A stretch of DNA of 64,000 bases from Oceanospirillales bacterium (GTDB lineage: Bacteria; Pseudomonadota; Gammaproteobacteria; Pseudomonadales; Balneatricaceae): assembly GCA_018223185.1 (NCBI GenBank), contig JAAEYW010000003.1, positions 214,074 through 278,073 on the forward strand, in the 5' to 3' direction. The notes beneath the pieces were generated by a model. It made no database searches, had not been told where the DNA came from, and saw only the letters and a program-made list of their open reading frames with translations. Below are positions 45,853 to 54,467 of the stretch, piece by piece (position 1 is the stretch's first letter; each line of letters starts with the position of its first letter). A program made the position numbers and the translations under genes.

Positions 45853-46662
45853 ATGACTCCGCATGATAAGAGTCTGCTGGAGCAGACGATCGTTAACAGT
45901 GTGCAGCTTACACGCTATGCAGTAAAAGAGGGTGAGCCGGATAAAAGTGACGTTGTAATGAGCACTGAGGGGGAGGTCGCCTTTGTCGACAAGGGCGTCA
46001 CCATCTGGAAAGTGGATATCGCTTCACAGCAAACCATCGCCCCGGCGCAATCTGAAACACCGTATGTAAAGGTTGCCGCCCGCTGGTATACGTCACAAGA
46101 AGCGTTAGAAGCCGGTATTGAAGTACTTCATGGGTGCAGTGCTAATAGTTTCGGAAGCATGGGAACCCTGCTGGTTCCCGATAATTTCAAGATTCCGACC
46201 GTGACGGCCAGCCGGACGAACGTAAAGTATTATGGTTTGTCACTGGTGGAAACCGGCGAACAGTTTTCGATTTCGTCAGCCAGATATCAGGTAGCCATGA
46301 TGCGTTATGTGTATGGCAGGAATTATAAGAAAGACTTCCTCATGCAAACGCAGGGTGGGGGCGGTATTTTTGTTGAAACCCACGATTTTCCCCATGTGCA
46401 TATTCCGTTATCTGAGGAGTGTGGTGGGTATATCCTGATTGGAAAACCGGTTAAGGATGCGTTTCATTTCACTGCGTTCAGAATTCCCTTTGGTTATGCC
46501 CTTGTTACACCCTCAGGCACTATTCATGGTGATGGTACTCTGGTGGGCGAATACGCGCTGACTGTGGCTGATTCTGCCCTGGCGGGTGCAAATACTGTAC
46601 TGATCTATAACGAAAAAACGCTGAGCATGGCGAAAGGGGTTGTGCCCGACTGGCCCGATTAA
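45853..46662 (+). CDS. Unrecognised protein between two GGDEF paralogues (cupin-like features)
   Basis: 269 residues, no signal peptide or membrane segment. HDFPHVHIPL and the later PSGTIHGDGTLVGEY carry histidines and glycines in a pattern reminiscent of a cupin beta-barrel, with GGYILIGKP between. I do not recognise the family. It starts 51 bases after copy 1 and ends 85 bases before copy 2 of the PAS-GGDEF pair, so the three are likely co-transcribed. Confidence 0.75.
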   Translation: MTPHDKSLLEQTIVNSVQLTRYAVKEGEPDKSDVVMSTEGEVAFVDKGVTIWKVDIASQQTIAPAQSETPYVKVAARWYTSQEALEAGIEVLHGCSANSFGSMGTLLVPDNFKIPTVTASRTNVKYYGLSLVETGEQFSISSARYQVAMMRYVYGRNYKKDFLMQTQGGGGIFVETHDFPHVHIPLSEECGGYILIGKPVKDAFHFTAFRIPFGYALVTPSGTIHGDGTLVGEYALTVADSALAGANTVLIYNEKTLSMAKGVVPDWPD

Positions 46663-46747
46663 CGGGTTTGCAAGCGTTGCTGTCTGATTCTGATAACAGG
46701 GCTACACAGTCTGAAATTTGTCCCCGGACGTTTCAAGGAGATATAAC

Positions 46748-47701
46748 GTGATCGATCGAGAAGCTGAAGATATCTATAAGACATTGTTGGAATCGACCAG
46801 AGCAATTCCCTGGAAGATTAACTGGGAGACAAAAGCTTTTGAATATATCGGTCCGCAGATTGAGGAACTGCTCGGCTGGAGTCAGGATAGCTGGGCCAGC
46901 GCACAGGACTGGATCGACCGGATTCACGAAGATGAGCGGCAAGCGTCAGCGCTCAGCTGCATTGAGTTGAGTGATAAAGGGGTCGACCATGAGATAGATT
47001 ACCGGGCGCTGACGGCCGATGGCAACTATGTCTGGGTGCGGGATGTGATCCACGTGATTCGTGAGAATGGCATGACCAAATCGCTGATTGGGTTTATTTT
47101 CGATATCTCTGAGCGTAAGGCGATGGAAGAGGCGTTGCATCAGGCCAATAAAAAATTAGAGCAACTCTCTTTTCAGGATGGCCTGACCGGGGTGGCTAAC
47201 TGGCGGCTTTATGATCAGACTCTGGGGCGAGAGTGGGCGCACGGGATGCGTAATAATTCTTCTCTGGCTCTGGTCGTTATCGATATCGACAACTTTAAAG
47301 AGTACAACGATCAGTTCGGTCATCTGCTTGGCGATGAAAGTCTCAAAAAAGTCGCCGGTGCACTACAGAAAGTGGTGACCCGCTCAACAGATCTTATCGC
47401 CCGTTATGGCGGGGAAGAGTTTGTTTTGCTACTGCCCGATACCGGCCGCGATGCTGCCCTGGATATCGCCGAACGGTGCCGCCGTGAAATACTTGATCTT
47501 GCTATAGACCATCCGGCCTCCAGCGCGGGAAAGGTGCTGACAATCAGTGCCGGTGTCTGCTGTATGGTACCTGTGGCGAAGCTTAATCGTAAATCACTGT
47601 TCGCCACCGCCGATAAAATGTTATATGAAGCGAAACTCAGCGGGCGTAATAAAGTGGTTTGTAGCTGGCCACAGGGGATGGAGAAGGTTAAGGGGCGGTG
47701 A
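46748..47701 (+). CDS. PAS-GGDEF diguanylate cyclase, copy 2
   Basis: 317 residues from a GTG at 46748, with AAGGAG 7 bases upstream; a farther ATG at 46718 is rejected because the paralogue starts at the equivalent GTG. It has the same PAS then GGDEF layout as copy 1, with RYGGEEF and I-site RSTD intact. The N-terminal PAS half is the most similar part, while the C-terminal tail diverges. Confidence 0.94.
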   Translation: MIDREAEDIYKTLLESTRAIPWKINWETKAFEYIGPQIEELLGWSQDSWASAQDWIDRIHEDERQASALSCIELSDKGVDHEIDYRALTADGNYVWVRDVIHVIRENGMTKSLIGFIFDISERKAMEEALHQANKKLEQLSFQDGLTGVANWRLYDQTLGREWAHGMRNNSSLALVVIDIDNFKEYNDQFGHLLGDESLKKVAGALQKVVTRSTDLIARYGGEEFVLLLPDTGRDAALDIAERCRREILDLAIDHPASSAGKVLTISAGVCCMVPVAKLNRKSLFATADKMLYEAKLSGRNKVVCSWPQGMEKVKGR

Positions 47702-48200
47702 GGGCTGTGTTCAGATTACTTGATTGCGGTTGGTGGCACGAACGTCGCTAGGCGACTTGCTCGTTGCTCGTTGTTCGTTGTTCGTGGCTCGAAAAAGCAA
47801 AAGCAAAAGCAAAATAAAAAGACTGCGAAATTGTTGAGGGATTGGTTGCTTGTGTGGGAGCGACGTCTCGTCGCGATGAAAACATGGGAGAGTCTCTGAA
47901 AAATATACGTTAAATATCAGGAAATCCTGAATCACCACCGGGCTGTTTGTTTTTTCGAGCCCCGGCACGTCGCCTGGCGACCTTCTTAGCACGGCTCTTA
48001 TACTTTGTGATAGGGCGAAAATTGTTTGGTTTACCTCCTGTACTATGATCCCCGTGAGTAACATTAAAGTCGTGTTTTTTGAGCCTCTAGTGCAATTTTA
48101 ATATCCCATCAGAGGGCTAGGATTAAGCCTCCAACTCATTACATAGCTGATGTTGATTCAGCGGTGTAACTCTGAAAATTAAAATAATCTGGAGTTTTTA
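47702..48200. repeat. Gene-free stretch with dispersed-repeat hairpins
   Basis: About 500 bases before the DUF1097 gene. It holds a GTCGC/GCGAC hairpin (near 47740), the words TTGCTCG and TTCGTGGCTCGAAA (47757-47792), a REP-like hairpin GCGACG/CGTCGC after TGTGGGA (47852-47876), and another degenerate hairpin near 47965. A 117-codon minus frame here is only repeat DNA. The last 140 bases must carry the promoter of the next gene. Confidence 0.7.
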
Positions 48201-48728
48201 ATGAAGAATCTTACGGCTTTATCGATCAGTATCAGCCTTCTGGGAGGATTGGCCACCTACCTGGCGATCGGCCCTCTCAATGGCATTTTTCTTATCTGGG
48301 CTGTGTTTGTGGCCTGGGGAGCTTTCTTCGCTGTCGGTGGCACGGCGGATGCGATGAAAAATACAATTGTCTGTGGCATTTTCGGTGTTTTTCTGGCCTG
48401 GAGTGCCGCACTCATTATTATTAATCTGCCGATGGCCGAGTCGCTGGGATTGCCATTGTGGGCCGGTATCGTGGTGGCTGCAACGGTACTGATTCTTTGT
48501 CTGGCGGCGAATATTCCAGCACTGGCAACGATTCCCGCAAGTGTCTTTGGCTATGCGCCGACCTTTGCTTATCTGTTGCAGACATCGGGTACACTCAGTA
48601 ATGACGTGTTGTTGTCGGCTAACCTGAGCAACCCGCTGTTACTGATTTCTGTTTCAATTATCGTAGGTACTTTATTCGGGTTCGCGTCCGGGCAGCTGGG
48701 TGCAAAACTGACAACGGCTGAGGCTTAA
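48201..48728 (+). CDS. DUF1097 membrane protein (YcdZ-like)
   Basis: 175 residues, almost wholly hydrophobic with about five to six membrane segments. The start LSISISLLGGLATYLAIGPLNG and WAVFVAWGAFFAVGGTADAM match DUF1097. Function unknown. A GGAG site lies 7-8 bases before the ATG and a strong terminator follows. Confidence 0.9.
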   Translation: MKNLTALSISISLLGGLATYLAIGPLNGIFLIWAVFVAWGAFFAVGGTADAMKNTIVCGIFGVFLAWSAALIIINLPMAESLGLPLWAGIVVAATVLILCLAANIPALATIPASVFGYAPTFAYLLQTSGTLSNDVLLSANLSNPLLLISVSIIVGTLFGFASGQLGAKLTTAEA

Positions 48729-48750
48729 TCACGATCAGCGTATCATTACC

Positions 48751-48777
48751 AAAGCCCGGCATCATTGCCGGGCTTTT
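48751..48777 (+). terminator. Rho-independent terminator after DUF1097 gene
   Basis: AAAGCCCGGC and GCCGGGCTTT pair perfectly around ATCATT-type loop bases, followed by more Ts. Confidence 0.92.
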
Positions 48778-48896
48778 TGCGTTGTTGAGCGATGAACAGA
48801 AACCGGTTTTTTAATACAGCAACCCCGATCAGGACCGCTCTCTTTCTGAATGCGAATATACTGCTGCACTGAAAAGGCTGGCTCGAAGGAGAGGAG

Positions 48897-49766
48897 ATGA
48901 AAGAACAAAGCGCAGTAAAGCAATATCCGCGCATTAACCGGGTCTGTGATTATATTCATCAGAATCTGGATGCTGAGCTGTCGATAGAACAGCTGAGCGG
49001 TATCGCTTCGTTGTCGAAATATCATTTTCATCGATTGTTTTCAGCGTTTACCGGCGTCAGCGTGATTCGCTTTATTCAGCTGATGCGCTTAAAACGAGCC
49101 TCATTCAGATTAGCATTTGAGCATGAGCTGCGGATTATCGATATCGCATATGAAGCAGGGTTTGACAGCCCTGAAGCATTTTCCCGCGCGTTTAAGCGAA
49201 CCTTTGGACAATCTCCCAGCGGATTCAGGGCATCACCTGAGTGGCCCGAATGGCACTCTAAATTCCAGTTTGATATGCCTGCAGGAGGCGTGCTGAAAAT
49301 GAATGTTGAGATTGTGGATTTTGTAGAAACACCGGTTGCACTGGTGGAACATAAAGGCCCCCGGGAGCAGGTGCTGGATGCGGCAGGGCGGTTTGTGGCC
49401 TGGCGCAAAGCGACCGGGCTATCTCCGGTTAAAACCAGCAAAACCTTTGGCGTCCCCTACAGTGACCCCAATACCACCGCGCCGGAGGATTTCCGCTTCG
49501 ATATTGGTGGCTCTTGTAGCGCAGAGGTTCCGGCGAACGGTTATGGCGTTAAGTCAGGGGTAATTCCGGGTGGTCGTTGTGCTGTGGTACGTCACCGCGG
49601 CAGTCACGATAATATCGATGAGAGTATCTATTATCTGTATCGTAGCTGGTTACCTGGTAGCGGTGAAGAGCTGCGGGACTTTCCCTGTTTTTTTCAGTAT
49701 CTGAACTTTATTCATGAAGTCGATGAATGTGACCTGTTAACCGATATATATCTGCCTCTGAAATAG
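48897..49766 (+). CDS. AraC-family regulator with GyrI-like effector domain
   Basis: 289 residues. The N-terminal ~105 residues hold the AraC double HTH (LSIEQLSGIASLSKYHFHRLF and IIDIAYEAGFDSPEAFSRAF). From about residue 125 a GyrI/SbmC-like ligand domain follows (VEIVDFVETPVALVEHKGP...). The HTH-first layout is like Rob. Such proteins often sense drugs or lipophilic compounds. Flanked by terminators on both sides. Confidence 0.93.
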   Translation: MKEQSAVKQYPRINRVCDYIHQNLDAELSIEQLSGIASLSKYHFHRLFSAFTGVSVIRFIQLMRLKRASFRLAFEHELRIIDIAYEAGFDSPEAFSRAFKRTFGQSPSGFRASPEWPEWHSKFQFDMPAGGVLKMNVEIVDFVETPVALVEHKGPREQVLDAAGRFVAWRKATGLSPVKTSKTFGVPYSDPNTTAPEDFRFDIGGSCSAEVPANGYGVKSGVIPGGRCAVVRHRGSHDNIDESIYYLYRSWLPGSGEELRDFPCFFQYLNFIHEVDECDLLTDIYLPLK

Positions 49767-49790
49767 ACGAATAGGAATGTATCAGTATAA

Positions 49791-49816
49791 AAAGCCCGGT
49801 TACAGAACCGGGCTTT
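49791..49816. terminator. Rho-independent terminator after AraC-GyrI gene
   Basis: AAAGCCCGGTT pairs with AACCGGGCTTT (11 bp) around ACAG. It lies 25 bases after the stop codon. Confidence 0.9.
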
Positions 49817-50091
49817 GATAAACGGGCCCTTCACATTAACGGAGATCACGACCCGTTCTACTACTGCCCGGACATCACCCCGGACAATAGCCCCTTCAAA
49901 CCGAGTCTTCTGCGTTGCCTATATAGCTCAGGCCTGTTGCAACGAGTTTTTTGAACTCACAAGATGTTCTGTCATTTTCCTGATTTATCACCGTGTGAAA
50001 ACAGTGCCGGCTATATGCTTTTTCTAGCCACTGGCAAGCGGCGAAGCCGCGTCTGGTAAGCCGCGTAGCGACGATCTGGCCACTGTTCTTA
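49817..50091. repeat. Gene-free stretch ending in reverse-oriented hairpin repeats
   Basis: No gene is seen. The right end (50023-50090) carries the dispersed repeat in reverse orientation: a stem GCGGC/GCCGC with GAA loop (TTC on the other strand) framed by CTAGCCACTGGCAA and GTCTGG, then a degenerate second copy. It abuts the stop of the CBS gene. Confidence 0.65.
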
Positions 50092-50679
50092 TCAAGTATC
50101 CCGTCCGGAAAACAGTACATCCACAACTTCACGAAAACTGGATGCCCGTTTGGAAATTTCCACCGGCACCTTCAGGCGGCGGGCGATATCACTGGAGGAG
50201 ATTACGCCACGAATTTCGTGATTCAGAGGGTTTACAACCAGCATATGGGGAGTGCCGGCATGCTGTAATGTGCGCAACAGGTCACCGATGCTGGCATGGG
50301 TTATCTCTGAAAGGGGGATCGCATGCAGTTTATCACGGGGCGTCATCACCTCTTTAATCGAGATATCGTGACGCTTGAGGCCCGCAGACGTTGCAATACT
50401 CATTGCTGCGCGGCTTTCAAGATCTGCAATGGTCAGCAGACCGCGAAAGTTTTCATCCTTATCAATCACCAGCACGGAACGCACATGTACCTTGCGCATC
50501 ATCTGCCGGGCTTCATCGATGGATACGTCCTGTTCCATCATCAGCGGCTGAACCTTTTCAAAGTCGGTCATCACTTCGATGGCCGGTGTATCCAGCGTGT
50601 ATTCGAGAAGTTCCTCGGGGCGGGCGATATGATCGGAGGCATCCAGAAGAATAGTTTTCAGTTCGTTATAGTTATTCAT
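50092..50679 (-). CDS. CBS-domain protein
   Basis: The ATG at 50679 (MNNYNELKTILLD) with AGGAT upstream gives 195 residues; the ATG at 50712 is less likely. Two CBS domains lie at about 45-105 and 110-180 (LVIDKDENFRGLLTIADLES; VMTPRDKLHAIPLSE; MLVVNPLNHEIRGVISSSDIARRL). It is soluble and stand-alone, probably an adenosine-nucleotide sensor. The C terminus reaches the repeat block. Confidence 0.93.
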   Translation of the reverse strand: MNNYNELKTILLDASDHIARPEELLEYTLDTPAIEVMTDFEKVQPLMMEQDVSIDEARQMMRKVHVRSVLVIDKDENFRGLLTIADLESRAAMSIATSAGLKRHDISIKEVMTPRDKLHAIPLSEITHASIGDLLRTLQHAGTPHMLVVNPLNHEIRGVISSSDIARRLKVPVEISKRASSFREVVDVLFSGRDT

Positions 50680-50736
50680 AGCATAATCCTGTCTTAGAAA
50701 AAGACCTGTCATCAGGTATATAAAAAATGCTGGATA

Positions 50737-51084
50737 TTAGCTAAAAGCAGGTGGCGCTCTGGTTAATGGGATTCTCCAGCGTGAACAGGAAGGGCGCGAC
50801 TGATCAGCATAGGTTATTTCAAAGCTGGAAGGTTGCAGGGCCAGACCGGCCGCGTTTGAAAGGATTAGATTGAAGGGTGGATTATCATTATCAACAGGAT
50901 CGATGAGAAGCTGTTGCTCTGAAACATTGCTTTCGTTAACCGGGAAGAGCTGTTTAGCCAGCGGCTCAAAGGGGAGTATAGGGGATTGCAGCGCCACCAG
51001 AACCAGTAAAAGCAGTAACCCAGGCCACCACTGATTCTGGCGGTATGTTGTTCCGGGTGATGTGATACTCACGGCATGCTTCAT
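50737..51084 (-). CDS. Hypothetical small membrane-anchored protein, 115 residues
   Basis: One hydrophobic segment (about 20-38, WWPGLLLLLVLVALQSPIL) followed by a polar domain with SCSRWRIPL near the end. No family recognised. It lies 57 bases upstream of the CBS gene in the same orientation. Its 5' side borders the large repeat region. Moderately likely to be real. Confidence 0.55.
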   Translation of the reverse strand: MKHAVSITSPGTTYRQNQWWPGLLLLLVLVALQSPILPFEPLAKQLFPVNESNVSEQQLLIDPVDNDNPPFNLILSNAAGLALQPSSFEITYADQSRPSCSRWRIPLTRAPPAFS

Positions 51085-51139
51085 AAATCTCAGTGTAGGC
51101 TAAAACGAAGGTTGGTGAAATCCCGGAACGAAAAAATTA

Positions 51140-51370
51140 TAGAGCGACGACTCGCACAAAGCGCGAGAGTGGCTAGAACGGAAACTTCGTTTCCTGCTAG
51201 TGGTTAGACGCGACTGCGTCGCTTGCTAGGAAAGAGCCGTTTTTCGAACGTCGCTGCGCGACTTGCTTGTTGTTCGTGGCTCGAAAGGGCAAGAGCCTGC
51301 AGAGTTGTTGAGGTGTTGGTTGGTTGTGTGGGAGCGGCGTCTCGCCGCGATGGGAAAACGTGAGCCGCAG
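51140..51370. repeat. Composite hairpin block, copy A
   Basis: Successive modules: CTCGC/GCGAG-type hairpin (51148-51168), a CTAGAACG-framed hairpin GGAAAC-TTC-GTTTCC ending TGCTAG (51173-51200), a TTAGACG-framed hairpin GCGAC-TGC-GTCGC ending TTGCTAG (51204-51229), a CGAACG-framed GTCGC-TGC-GCGAC hairpin, then a REP-like GCGGCG/CGCCGC hairpin after TGTGGGA (about 51327-51352). The same order recurs near 53.1 and 53.9 kb. Confidence 0.85.
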
Positions 51371-52253
51371 CTCGAACGTCGCTGCGCTACTTGCTCGTTG
51401 TTCGTCGCTCGAAAAGGCATAAGCCTGCGGAGTTGTTGAGGTGTTTGTTAGTTATGTGGGAGCGGCGTCTCGCCGCGATGGAAAACGGCAGCCGCAGCTC
51501 GAACGTCGCTGCGCTACTTGCTCGTTGTTCGTCGCTCGAAAAGGCATAAGCCTGCGGAGTTGTTGAGGTGTTTGTTAGTTATGTGGGAGCGGCGTCTCGC
51601 CGCGATGGAAAACGGCAGCCGCAGCTCGAACGTCGCTGCGCTACTTGCTCGTTGTTCGTCGCTCGAAAAGGCATAAGCCTGCGGAGTTGTTGAGGTGTTT
51701 GTTAGTTATGTGGGAGCGGCGTCTCGCCGCGATGGAAAACGGCAGCCGCAGCTCGAACGTCGCTGCGCTACTTGCTCGTTGTTCGTCGCTCGAAAAGGCA
51801 TAAGCCTGCGGAGTTGTTGAGGTGTTTGTTAGTTATGTGGGAGCGGCGTCTCGCCGCGATGGAAAACGGCAGCCGCAGCTCGAACGTCGCTGCGCTACTT
51901 GCTCGTTGTTCGTCGCTCGAAAAGGCATAAGCCTGCGGAGTTGTTGAGGTGTTTGTTAGTTATGTGGGAGCGGCGTCTCGCCGCGATGGAAAACGGCAGC
52001 CGCAGCTCGAACGTCGCTGCGCTACTTGCTCGTTGTTCGTCGCTCGAAAAGGCATAAGCCTGCGGAGTTGTTGAGGTGTTTGTTAGTTATGTGGGAGCGG
52101 CGTCTCGCCGCGATGGAAAACGGCAGCCGCAGCTCGAACGTCGCTGCGCTACTTGCTCGTTGTTCGTCGCTCGAAAAGGCATAAGCCTGCGGAGTTGTTG
52201 AGGTGTTTGTTAGTTATGTGGGAGCGGCGTCTCGCCGCGATGGAAAACGGCAG
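51371..52253. repeat. 127-bp tandem array, about seven nearly identical copies
   Basis: The word CTCGAACGTCGCTGCG recurs at 51371, 51498, 51625, 51752, 51879, 52006 and 52133, exactly 127 bases apart, and the units appear identical when read across. Each unit joins a CGAACG-framed hairpin, the words TTCGTCGCTCGAAAAGGC and GAGTTGTTGAGG, and a REP-like hairpin. Degenerate units flank the array. There are no unique spacers, so it is not CRISPR. The gap 51085-52419 has no gene. Confidence 0.95.
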
Positions 52254-52419
52254 AGTAGTTGCGCGTTGTTCGTCGCTCGAAAGGGCAAGAGCCTGCAGAA
52301 TTGTTGGGTGTTGATTGGTTGTGTGGGAGGCACGCCCTCGTGCCGATGATTTAATATAAGAGCCGTAGCTTGAACATCGCTGCGAGGCTAGGCAAAAGCC
52401 TGCCGCGTTGTTGTGGGAG
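52254..52419. repeat. Degenerate last unit of the tandem array
   Basis: A diverged unit follows the array; its REP-like hairpin has the changed stem GGCACG/CGTGCC after TGTGGGA (about 52322-52345), a compensatory change from GCGGCG/CGCCGC. It abuts the stop codon of the esterase gene. Confidence 0.7.
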
Positions 52420-53049
52420 TTAGATCACTTTGTCAATGAAGTCTGTCATCAGCGGATACATCGCCTGGGTGATGGTGTGTGGGGTGTCTGGCATCAGGTG
52501 GAGTTCACTGTCGATTCCAAGTTCTGATAATCGCTGGTGGCTCTGTTGTGATTCGAAAACACTGATAACCGGGTCGGCTTCGCCATGAATCAGGCATACC
52601 GGGGTAGCGCTGGCAGGTGTCTGTTGTGGCAGTTCGGCGAAGCGGCCGGCGATGCCGATAATACCGGCCACAGCATCACTGCTTTGTTTCAGCCATTCCA
52701 GTGACATAATCGTGCCCTGTGAAAAGCCCAGTAACACGACTTTGTCGAGCGACACTCCCGCTGATTCCGCCTGTTGCCGAATCAACTGATCAAATACAGG
52801 CATCACCTGCTGCACTCTGGCTGGCCGGTTCTCTTCCGTCACGCCGATCACATCAAACCACTGAAACCCCTGTTGAGAGATTGTAGAGGGAGAGAATCCG
52901 GCAGGAATACGGATCTCCAGATCAGGGTTACAGCGGTGCAGAATCTCAGCCAGCGGCCTCAGTGATTCAGGGCTGGCACCCACACCGTGAAACATCAATA
53001 TAAGGGCTTCAGGAGTGGAATTCTGAGAGGTGAACTGGATAGCGGGCAT
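52420..53049 (-). CDS. ypfH: Esterase YpfH-like (alpha/beta hydrolase)
   Basis: 209 residues. MFHGVGASPESLRPLAEIL (about 19-37), the nucleophile in LLGFSQGT (about 106-113), IHGEADPVISVFES and PDTPHTIT supply the triad. Length and motifs match E. coli YpfH and related carboxylesterases. It is distinct from the esterase at 29426. Its 3' end touches the tandem array and its 5' side another repeat block. Confidence 0.88.
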   Translation of the reverse strand: MPAIQFTSQNSTPEALILMFHGVGASPESLRPLAEILHRCNPDLEIRIPAGFSPSTISQQGFQWFDVIGVTEENRPARVQQVMPVFDQLIRQQAESAGVSLDKVVLLGFSQGTIMSLEWLKQSSDAVAGIIGIAGRFAELPQQTPASATPVCLIHGEADPVISVFESQQSHQRLSELGIDSELHLMPDTPHTITQAMYPLMTDFIDKVI

Positions 53050-53452
53050 CGAATGGCACTGAATAGATTAATGAACAGGGCCGGTATTCTTGCACTAAGG
53101 GAGGGGAGGGGCAAGTAGCTCAACGTCGCTGCGCAGGCTCGCAAAGAGCGCGAGAGCGCTAGTACTCGCAAAAAACGCGAGAGTGGCTAGAACGGAAACT
53201 TCGTTTCCTGCTAGTGGTTAGACGCGACTGCGTCGCTTGCTAGGGAAGAGGAAGAGCCGTTTCTCGAACGTCGCTTCGCGACTTGCTCGTTGTTCGTGGC
53301 TCGAAAAGGCACAAGCCTGTGGAGTTGTTGGATGTTTGTTCGTTGTGTGGAAGCGACGTCCCGTCGCGATGGACAAACGGCAGAGTGGCTTGAACATCGC
53401 TGTGCGACTTGTTCTTTGTTCGTCGCTCAAAAAAACAAAAGTAAGAGCTGAA
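53050..53452. repeat. Composite hairpin block, copy B
   Basis: No gene. Modules from about 53110: CGAACG-like GTCGC-TGC-GCAGG, two CTCGC-AAA..-GCGAG hairpins, the GGAAAC/GTTTCC and GCGAC/GTCGC hairpins in CTAG frames (53189-53244), a CGAACG-framed GTCGC-TTC-GCGAC hairpin (53266-53290), and a REP-like GCGACG/CGTCGC hairpin (about 53350-53370). The order equals copy A. A 70-codon minus frame here is repeat DNA. Confidence 0.85.
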
Positions 53453-53758
53453 TCATGCGGTTAGTTTTTCAATTCCTGCATATTTCTCTGCATCAACGCC
53501 TTCTTGTTCAGATTCCCAGACATCCAGTGCTGTTTGCATGTTCAGCCAGCTTTCCATGCTTGTGCCGGTGGCTTTGCCCAGACGGGTTGCCATATCTCTG
53601 GAACAGGGGATATGACCATTGATGAACAGTGACAGGTGTTTACGAGAAACCCCAAGTTTACGGGCGGCATCACTGATGCTGGTTTTCAGTGGAACCAACA
53701 CATCATTCAGGAACACCTGACCCGGATGGGTGGGTTTACGATTGCGTACTCTACTCAT
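53453..53758 (-). CDS. higA: HigA-type antitoxin (orphan)
   Basis: The ATG at 53758 (MSRVRNRKPTHPGQVF) gives 101 residues. KPTHPGQVFLNDVL is the classic HigA/VapI start, followed by an HTH (SISDAARKLGVSRKHLSLFINGH) and a C-terminal tail. The upstream toxin gene survives only as a 3' remnant, so the antitoxin is an orphan. The longer open frame reaching 53959 is the remnant read in the wrong frame. Confidence 0.92.
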   Translation of the reverse strand: MSRVRNRKPTHPGQVFLNDVLVPLKTSISDAARKLGVSRKHLSLFINGHIPCSRDMATRLGKATGTSMESWLNMQTALDVWESEQEGVDAEKYAGIEKLTA

Positions 53759-53769
53759 TCCTTTGCGCC

Positions 53770-53895
53770 TTAATGATATTGTTGGTAGTCGACGATGACG
53801 GCGTTTGTGCCTTCGAGTTTGAATGTTAGCCGCCATGCCCCGGAAACATTGATCGCCATTACGAATCCCTGTAACCAATCTGGTAACAAGTGTAG
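53770..53895 (-). pseudogene. higB: HigB toxin remnant (C-terminal end only)
   Basis: In the frame ending with TAA at 53770-53772, the minus strand reads MAINVSGAWRLTFKLEG then TNAVIVDYQQYH, the standard C terminus of RelE/HigB toxins. Upstream the similarity fades (HLLPDWLQGFV) and a stop occurs near 53890, just before the hairpin block. The first half of the toxin is gone, so it cannot be functional. Confidence 0.85.
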
Positions 53896-54467
53896 GTGGT
53901 GTTTTTAATGTCTGCAACCTAAAGCTCGCAGAGAGCGTGAGAGTGGCTAGTACTCGCAAAAAACGCGAGAGTGGCTAGAACGGAAACTTCGTTTCCTGCT
54001 AGTGGTTAGACGCGACTGCGTCGCTTGCTAGGGAAGAGCCGTTGCTCGTTGTTCGTCGCTCGAAAGGGCAAGAGCCTGACGAGTTGTTGGATGTTTGTTG
54101 GTTATGTGGGAGCGACGTCTCGTCGCGATTGAAAAAGAAAGAGTAGCGGGGACGGTCGCTTCGCGGGCTCGCAAAGGGCGCGAGAGTGGCTAGACGTCAC
54201 TGCGTGACTTGCTAGTGATTAGACGCGACTGCGTCGCTTGCCAGAAGAGCCGTAGCTCGTTGTTCGTGGTTTGAAAAAGCTTAAAGCCAGCTCGTTTTGC
54301 AGGGCTGGGATGGTTTTGTTGGCTTTCGGGGTTGAGCGGAGTGCTGTCTGGGAGTACATTCAGGTAATAACTTTTAGTTCGTTACCAGATTGCGACAGCA
54401 ATCATGCAGTTGGTCATGAAGACCCGGGGATCGGAGACGCAGCGCGTCTCACTGAAATGGATGTAAC
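53896..54467. repeat. Composite hairpin block, copy C, and partial copy D
   Basis: Copy C (53925-54135) repeats the module order of A and B: CTCGC hairpins, GGAAAC/GTTTCC, GCGAC/GTCGC, a TTCG...CGAA module and REP-like GCGACG/CGTCGC. Partial copy D (54160-54260) has GTCAC-TGC-GTGAC (54196-54208), another covarying stem, then GCGAC/GTCGC. Further right, GAGACGC/GCGTCTC (54434-54450) forms a 7-bp hairpin with AGC loop. I see no gene. Confidence 0.8.

Noticed and set aside
47711-48064. 117-codon minus-strand frame (similar frames at 51226, 53218, 54414)
   Set aside because: All contain the same RATNNEQ-type peptide read from the dispersed repeat, with no ribosome site; not genes.
51085-52419. 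Possible CRISPR array
   Set aside because: The 127-bp units are identical throughout with no short repeat plus unique spacer structure and no cas genes.
53759-53959. N-terminal extension of HigA to 168 residues
   Set aside because: HigA families start at MSRVRNRKP; the extension is the HigB remnant in another frame.
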